Origin: Amycolatopsis endophytica
GTDB lineage: Bacteria; Actinomycetota; Actinomycetes; Mycobacteriales; Pseudonocardiaceae
Assembly: GCF_013410405.1 (NCBI RefSeq)
Contig: NZ_JACCFK010000001.1
Location: forward strand, 2,046,001-2,110,000
Direction of reading: 5' to 3'
Length of the DNA stretch: 64,000 nucleotides
In this document: positions 59,319 through 64,000 of the stretch, piece after piece
Layout of the letters: the number at the start of each line of letters is the position of its first letter
Numbering within the stretch: position 1 is the first letter of the stretch
Notes under the pieces: generated by a model
Seen by the model: only the letters and a program-made list of their open reading frames with translations
What the model was told of the DNA's origin: nothing
The model's database searches: none
Made by a program: the position numbers and the translations under genes

Positions 59319-59915
59319 GTGCCCTACCGACGCACCCCGCAGGTGCAGGCTCGCCTCGACGCGCAGCGTGACGGGATCCTGACCGCCGCCGCCGCGCTCC
59401 TCGCCGAGCGCGGCTACGCGGGGTGCTCGGTGAGCGCGGTCGCCGAGAAGGCGGGCATCGCCACGGGCACGGTCTACAAGCACTTCCCCGGCAAGGCCGA
59501 GCTGGTCGTCGAGCTGTTCCGCGGCGTGGTGAACCGGGAGGTCGCCGCGGTCAAGGAGGCCGCGGCGCTGCCCGGCGAACCGGCCGGGCGGGTCGTGGCG
59601 ATCTTCGAGACCTTCGCCGAACGGGCGTTGAAGGTGCCGCGCCAGGCGTACGCGCTGCTGGCCGAGCCCGTCGACGCGCCCGTCGAGGCCGAGCGGATCG
59701 TGTTCCGGCGGGTGTTCCGGGACGAGATCGCCCGCCACGTCTCCGACGGTGTCCGCGCCGGCCAGTTGCCGCCGCAGGACGCGGGCCTCACCGCCGCCGC
59801 GCTCGTCGGCGGCGCCGCCGAGGTGCTGATCGGACCACTGACCACCGACAGCGCCGACGCGGTCGGCGCGCTCCGCACATTCATCATCCGCGCGCTGGGA
59901 GGCCGCCATGCCTGA
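59319..59915 (+). CDS. TetR-family transcriptional regulator
   Basis: 198 residues. HTH region QRDGILTAAAALLAERGYAGCSVSAVAEKAGIATGTVYKHFPGKAEL; the rest is an all-helical ligand domain. GTG start. The stop overlaps the acyl-CoA dehydrogenase start by 8 nt (ATGCCTGA), so the two form an operon; the palindrome just upstream suggests autorepression, perhaps released by an acyl-CoA or an alkylating/branched-chain compound. Confidence 0.9.
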   Translation: MPYRRTPQVQARLDAQRDGILTAAAALLAERGYAGCSVSAVAEKAGIATGTVYKHFPGKAELVVELFRGVVNREVAAVKEAAALPGEPAGRVVAIFETFAERALKVPRQAYALLAEPVDAPVEAERIVFRRVFRDEIARHVSDGVRAGQLPPQDAGLTAAALVGGAAEVLIGPLTTDSADAVGALRTFIIRALGGRHA

Positions 59916-61521
59916 CACACACGAGGTCGTCAACCAGGTCCCGCCGCTGGTCGATTACGACGTGGCCGCGGACGCGGCGCTGCTGGAGGGCCTGCGCCGG
60001 GAGGGCGGCGGCTGGGCCGAGGACGAGGTCCACGAGCTGGGCCGCCTCGCGGGCAGCGAGAAGGGGCAGGAGTGGGGCCGGGTCGCCAACGAGAACCCGC
60101 CCGTCCTGCACACGCACGACCGCTACGGCCACCGCGTCGACGAGGTCTCCTACCACCCGTACTACCACGAGCTGATGACGGTCGCGGTCGAGCACGGCCT
60201 GCACGCGGCGCCGTGGGTGTCGGACCGGGCGGGCGCGCACGTCGCGCGCGCGGCGAAGGTGCTGGTGTGGAACCAGGCCGAGGGCGGGCACGTCTGCCCG
60301 ATCTCGATGACCTACGCCGCCGTCCCGACGCTGCGGCACAACCCGGAGCTGGCGGCGGTGTACGAGCCACTGCTCGCGGCGACCGAGTACGACTACGGCC
60401 TGCGAGTGCCGACGAGCAAGCGTGGCCTGATCGCGGGCATGTCGATGACCGAGAAGCAGGGCGGTTCGGACGTCCGTGCCAACACCACGACCGCGCGGCC
60501 CGCCGGGGACGGGACGTTCGTGCTGACCGGGCACAAGTGGTTCACCTCGGCGCCGATGTCGGATGTGTTCCTCACGCTCGCGCAGGCGCCCGGCGGGTTG
60601 TCGTGCTTCCTGCTGCCGCGCGTGCTGCCCGACGGGTCGCGCAACCGGATCTTCTTCCAGCGGCTCAAGGACAAGCTCGGCAACAAGTCGAACGCGTCGT
60701 CGGAAATCGAGTACGACGGCGCGACCGGCTGGCTCGTCGGCGAGGAGGGCCGGGGCGTGCCGACGATCATCGAGATGGTCAACAACACCCGGCTGGACTG
60801 CGTGCTGGGCAGCGCTTCCCTGATGCGGCAAGGGGTCGTGCAGGCGGTGCACCACGCGCGACACCGGTCGGCGTTCGGTGCGAAGCTCGTGGACCAGCCC
60901 GCGATGGCGAACGTGCTGGCGGACCTGGTGCTGGAGTCGGAGGCGGCGACGACGGTCGCGCTGCGCCTGGCCGGTGCGACGGCCGATCCGGGTCAGCAGG
61001 CGTTCCGCCGGCTGGCGCTGGCGGTCACGAAGTACTGGGTGTGCAAGCGCGGCGCCGCGCACACGGCCGAAGCGCTGGAATGCCTGGGCGGCAACGGTTA
61101 CGTCGAGGAGTCCGGTATGCCGCGGCTGTACCGGGAGGCGCCGCTGCTGTCCATCTGGGAGGGTTCCGGGAACGTCGCGGCGCTGGACTCGTTGCGTGCC
61201 ATGGGCAAGCAGCCGGAGTCGGTGGAGGCGTTCTTCGCCGAGCTGGACCTGGCCGCCGGTGCGGACGCCCGGCTGGACGACGCGATCGCCCGGCTGCGCA
61301 AGGAGCTCTCCGACCCCGACGAGCTGCCGTACCGGGCGCGGCGGATCACCGAGATGATGGCCTTGGTGCTGCAGGGTTCCCTGCTGGTGCGGTTCGCCCC
61401 GAAGGCTGTCGCGGACGCCTTCTGCGCCTCCCGCCTCGGCGGGGACTGGGGCATCGCGTTCGGGACGCTACCGACCGCGGTGGACACCAAGGCCATCATC
61501 GAGCGGGGGTGCGTCAGCTGA
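59908..61521 (+). CDS. AidB-like acyl-CoA dehydrogenase
   Basis: 537 residues, longer than ordinary acyl-CoA dehydrogenases (about 380), as in AidB. Marker stretches: MSMTEKQGGSDVRANTT (FAD loop), GHKWFTSAPMSDVFL, NNTRLDCVLGSASLMRQ, ECLGGNGYVEESGMPRLYREAPLLSIWEGSGNV. AidB has weak isovaleryl-CoA dehydrogenase activity and is linked to alkylation damage protection in E. coli. Whether this protein is protective or catabolic is open; the nearby etfD could accept its electrons through ETF. The end overlaps the convergent sugar-porter gene by 8 nt. Confidence 0.88.
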   Translation: MPDTHEVVNQVPPLVDYDVAADAALLEGLRREGGGWAEDEVHELGRLAGSEKGQEWGRVANENPPVLHTHDRYGHRVDEVSYHPYYHELMTVAVEHGLHAAPWVSDRAGAHVARAAKVLVWNQAEGGHVCPISMTYAAVPTLRHNPELAAVYEPLLAATEYDYGLRVPTSKRGLIAGMSMTEKQGGSDVRANTTTARPAGDGTFVLTGHKWFTSAPMSDVFLTLAQAPGGLSCFLLPRVLPDGSRNRIFFQRLKDKLGNKSNASSEIEYDGATGWLVGEEGRGVPTIIEMVNNTRLDCVLGSASLMRQGVVQAVHHARHRSAFGAKLVDQPAMANVLADLVLESEAATTVALRLAGATADPGQQAFRRLALAVTKYWVCKRGAAHTAEALECLGGNGYVEESGMPRLYREAPLLSIWEGSGNVAALDSLRAMGKQPESVEAFFAELDLAAGADARLDDAIARLRKELSDPDELPYRARRITEMMALVLQGSLLVRFAPKAVADAFCASRLGGDWGIAFGTLPTAVDTKAIIERGCVS

Positions 61522-62935
61522 CGTCCTCGATCGCGGTGCCCTTCGTCTCGCGGACGAACTTGAGCGCGAACGGGATGCTCAGCAGCGCGAACGCCGCGTA
61601 GATCCAGTAGGTGATCGACAGGTTCCAGCCGGCCATGCTCGGGAAGCTGACCGTGACGGCCCAGTTGGCCACCCAGTTCGCGGCGGTGCCGATGGCCAGT
61701 GCCGCGCCGCGGATGCGCAGCGGGAACATCTCACCGAGCATGACCCACAGGATCACGCCCCACGACATCGCGAACGAGATCACGAACAGGTTCGCGAACA
61801 CCAGCGCGACCGGGCCCCATGCGCCGGGCAGGGTCAGGTCGCCGTTGACGGTCTGCGCGTTGCCGAACGCGATCGCGGCGACGCCCAGGCCGATCAGCAT
61901 GCCGACCGAGCCGATCAGCAGCAGCGGCTTGCGGCCGACCTTGTCGATGAAGGCGATCGCGATGAACGTGCCGATGATGTTGATGACCGGGCTGACCATC
62001 GAGATCAGCAGCGAGTCGGTGTTCTGGCCGACCGAGTGCCACAGCGTGTCGCTGTAGTAGAAGATCACGTTGATGCCGACGAACTGCTGGAACACCGCCA
62101 GCGCGATGCCCACCCACACGATCGGCAGCAGCCCGAACTTCCCGCCGACCAGGTCGCGGACCTTCGAGCGCTTCTCGGTCTTCAGGCTGCGGCGGATGTC
62201 TTCGAGCTTGGCGTCGGCGTCCCCGCCCTCGACCTCACGCAGCACCTTGCGGGCCTTGTCGATCTTGCCGTTGGCCAGCAGGAAGTGCGGCGATTCGGGG
62301 ATGATCGAGGCCAGCACGAAGTAGATCACCGCGGGCACCGCCGCGGCGCCGAGCATCCACTGCCACGGCTCGATGCCGCCGAGGTTGCCGTTGAGGTCGT
62401 GCGTGCCGTCCGCGCCCACCGGGGCCAGCGCCTTGATGACCCAGTTGACCAGCGCCGACACCCCGATCCCGAGGACGATCGCCAGTTGCTGGAGCGACGC
62501 GAGCCTGCCGCGGTAGGCGGGCGGCGCGACCTCGGCGATGTAGGCAGGCCCGATCACCGACGCGACACCGATGGCGATACCGCCGACGACGCGCCAGATC
62601 GCCAGGTCCCACACGCTGAACGGGAACATCGCTCCGAGGGCGCTGACCAGGAACAGGACCGCCGCGAGCTGCATGGTCCGGATGCGGCCGATCCGGTCGG
62701 ACAGCAGTCCGCCGAACCAGGCACCGACGGCCGAACCGATCAGCGCGCTCGACACGGTCAGCCCGGTCACCCCGTCACCGACCTCGAAGTGCCGCTGGAT
62801 GCCGAGAACGGCACCGTTGATGTTCGAGCTGTCGTACCCGAACAGGAACCCGCCGACCGCGGCCGCGCCGGCGATGAACACGACATGGGCGAGATGTTGT
62901 TGACCGGCTCGCTCCCCGGTCGTCGCGGAACTCAC
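61514..62935 (-). CDS. Sugar porter-family MFS transporter
   Basis: 473 residues with 12 membrane helices. Sugar porter signatures: GGFLFGYDSSNINGA, SDRIGRIRTM, PAYIAEVAPPAYRGRL, PESPHFLL, the QQFVGINVIFYYSD substrate helix, DKVGRKPLLL and VMLGEMFPLRIRG. It imports a hexose or related sugar with protons. GTG start. A dre-like sequence lies about 54 nt upstream and might place it under DasR-type control like nagA. Confidence 0.9.
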   Translation of the reverse strand: MSSATTGERAGQQHLAHVVFIAGAAAVGGFLFGYDSSNINGAVLGIQRHFEVGDGVTGLTVSSALIGSAVGAWFGGLLSDRIGRIRTMQLAAVLFLVSALGAMFPFSVWDLAIWRVVGGIAIGVASVIGPAYIAEVAPPAYRGRLASLQQLAIVLGIGVSALVNWVIKALAPVGADGTHDLNGNLGGIEPWQWMLGAAAVPAVIYFVLASIIPESPHFLLANGKIDKARKVLREVEGGDADAKLEDIRRSLKTEKRSKVRDLVGGKFGLLPIVWVGIALAVFQQFVGINVIFYYSDTLWHSVGQNTDSLLISMVSPVINIIGTFIAIAFIDKVGRKPLLLIGSVGMLIGLGVAAIAFGNAQTVNGDLTLPGAWGPVALVFANLFVISFAMSWGVILWVMLGEMFPLRIRGAALAIGTAANWVANWAVTVSFPSMAGWNLSITYWIYAAFALLSIPFALKFVRETKGTAIEDVS

Positions 62936-62988
62936 GACCCGTGCTCCTTTGCCTGAGGTGATGCCTCCATTCGGAGCAACCTACAAAA

Positions 62989-63000
62989 TGGTCCAGTCCA
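62989..63000. promoter_or_regulatory. Weak dre-like site upstream of the sugar porter
   Basis: TGGTCCAGTCCA matches the dre core TGGTCTAGACCA at 10 of 12 positions. On the minus strand a -10-like TAGGTT (62983-62978) follows five bases later. Suggestive only. Confidence 0.35.
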
Positions 63001-63019
63001 TGGCGTACCACCGAGTGAC

Positions 63020-63772
63020 ATGGACCACCCGATGTGGGACGTTTGGGCCGTGAGCTTCGAGGACCTCGTGGCCGGGCGCCTGTCCGACCTGCCCGGCGTG
63101 GTGGCCGTGACGCTGGGCGGTTCCCGTGCGACGGGCACCGAGCGGCCGGACAGCGACTGGGATTTCGCCCTGTACTACCGCGGCGGTTTTGCGCCGGCGG
63201 ACCTGCGCGCGGTGGGCTGGCCGGGCGAGGTGTCGGAGATCGGCGGCTGGGGCGGCGGGGTGTTCAACGGCGGCGCGTGGCTGACGATCGAGGGTCGCCG
63301 GGCGGATGTGCACTACCGGGACCTGGATGCCGTCGAGCACGAGCTGGCGGAGGCGGGGGAGGGCCGGTTCCGGTGGGAGCCGTTGATGTTCCACCTCGCC
63401 GGCATCCCCAGCTACCTGGTCGTCGCGGAGCTGGCCTTGAACCGGGTGCTGCGCGGCACGCTTCCGCGCCCGTCGTTCCCCTCCGCACTGCGCTCCACGG
63501 CGCCTTCGTGGTGGCGCGAGCGCGCCTTGCTGACGTTGCACTACGCGGAGACCGTCTACGCGGCGCGCGGCCAGGCGACGGAGTTCGCGGGAACGCTGTC
63601 CGTCGCGGCGATGCAGAAGGCCCACGCCGTGCTGGCCTCCCGCGGCGAGTGGGTGGTGAACGAAAAGCGCCTGCTGGAACGGGCGGGGCTGCGCGGGGTC
63701 GATGCGCTGATCACCGAGCCCGGCGACCTGCTGGTGACGGCCCGGCGGGCGCGGGAGCTGCTGGACCTCTGA
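63020..63772 (+). CDS. Nucleotidyltransferase-fold (MNT-like) protein
   Basis: 250 residues. The catalytic loop of the polymerase-beta-like fold is clear: VTLGGSRATGTERPDSDWDFALYY (GSxxxG...DxD), with a further Asp in RRADVHYRDL. The C-terminal part is helical, as in aminoglycoside or other small-molecule nucleotidyltransferases and in MNT antitoxins. No HEPN partner gene is adjacent. ATG 63020 is used; GTG 63050 is a possible later start. Substrate unknown. Confidence 0.75.
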   Translation: MDHPMWDVWAVSFEDLVAGRLSDLPGVVAVTLGGSRATGTERPDSDWDFALYYRGGFAPADLRAVGWPGEVSEIGGWGGGVFNGGAWLTIEGRRADVHYRDLDAVEHELAEAGEGRFRWEPLMFHLAGIPSYLVVAELALNRVLRGTLPRPSFPSALRSTAPSWWRERALLTLHYAETVYAARGQATEFAGTLSVAAMQKAHAVLASRGEWVVNEKRLLERAGLRGVDALITEPGDLLVTARRARELLDL

Positions 63773-63809
63773 CGCGCGATGGGCAGACGAGAGCGCCCGG
63801 CACGTCGCC

Positions 63810-64000
63810 TCAGGTACGCCAGAGTCCGGCGGCGAGGACGATGCCGAGCGCGGCGACCACCCACCGGACAACCGTTGACGGCACTCGGCGGGCGATGACG
63901 GGACCAAAGGCGCTGCCGACGAACAGGCCTGCGGCGAGTGGCAATACCACAGCCCAGTCGACCGGGCCGCCCACCACGAAGATCACTGCCGAGACGGTCG
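63810..64000 (-). CDS. TauE/SafE-family membrane permease, C-terminal part (runs off window)
   Basis: The minus strand reads VIFVVGGPVDWAVVLPLAAG, LFVGSAFGPVIARRVPS and VVRWVVAALGIVLAAGLW before a stop at 63810. The Gly-rich LxxGxxxGxxxGxxxARRVP pattern with a final hydrophobic helix is the usual C-terminus of TauE/SafE (sulfite/sulfonate exporter-type) proteins. Only 62 residues are visible. Confidence 0.7.
   Translation of the reverse strand, partial: TVSAVIFVVGGPVDWAVVLPLAAGLFVGSAFGPVIARRVPSTVVRWVVAALGIVLAAGLWRT

Overview
The window is very GC-rich (about 70% by eye). It has frequent GTG starts, many 4-nt stop/start overlaps, HspR/HAIR heat-shock control, an EtfD-type iron-sulfur protein and several likely leaderless genes. 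Together these point to an actinomycete chromosome, most likely a Pseudonocardiaceae such as Amycolatopsis. The genus is inferred from gene content and repeat style, not proven.

Left edge (1-4845, minus strand): the upstream end of a type I polyketide cluster. An acyl-CoA/ACP ligase, a cytochrome P450, a half-size terpene-cyclase-like repeat protein and a PKS that runs off the window are chained by ATGA overlaps. From 5193 to 11212 lie an SDR, a PNPOx-family protein, a YCII protein, an ECF/SigE-type sigma factor, nagA with a DasR-type site, a small membrane protein, a DedA protein and a GlcD-like flavin oxidase.

11213-15480 holds the most distinctive locus: MarR regulator, 14-TM DHA2 exporter and YceI protein, overlapping by ATGA. 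The exporter carries three carboxypeptidase-regulatory-like beta-sandwich modules at its C-terminus, and the YceI protein carries the same kind of module at its N-terminus. A sister locus (MarR plus exporter with three modules) lies at 39787-42680 on the other strand. The modules are expected to be cytoplasmic, which is unusual.

15541-24883: a second DedA protein, another AMP ligase, a VOC protein, a stretch of decayed genes (18298-18792), and a LacI-controlled Frc-type sugar ABC operon with two kinases and an SDR. 24884-25377 is a non-coding repeat island. 25378-37018 carries a GH76-like protein, a SpoU methyltransferase, small membrane proteins, pyrE, a LysR/MFS/FAD-oxidoreductase locus, a TetR/DoxX pair, a WYL regulator, a DinB protein, a VapBC-like pair and an SDR.

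37022-49462 includes the HspR regulon: clpB with one HAIR site, and dnaK-grpE-dnaJ-hspR with two HAIR sites. Between them are the second exporter locus, a type-II-like flavohemoglobin with an odd upstream region, and a dienelactone hydrolase. 49458-64000 carries a TAP-type exopeptidase homologue, a DUF4097 protein, a YbhB-like protein, an RloA-like ATPase with a broken RloB partner, a TetR/SMR efflux pair, etfD, a stand-alone DUF742 protein, a CDF transporter, a TetR/AidB-like acyl-CoA dehydrogenase pair, a sugar porter, a nucleotidyltransferase-fold protein and the end of a TauE/SafE permease. No tRNA, rRNA, CRISPR array or complete insertion sequence was seen.
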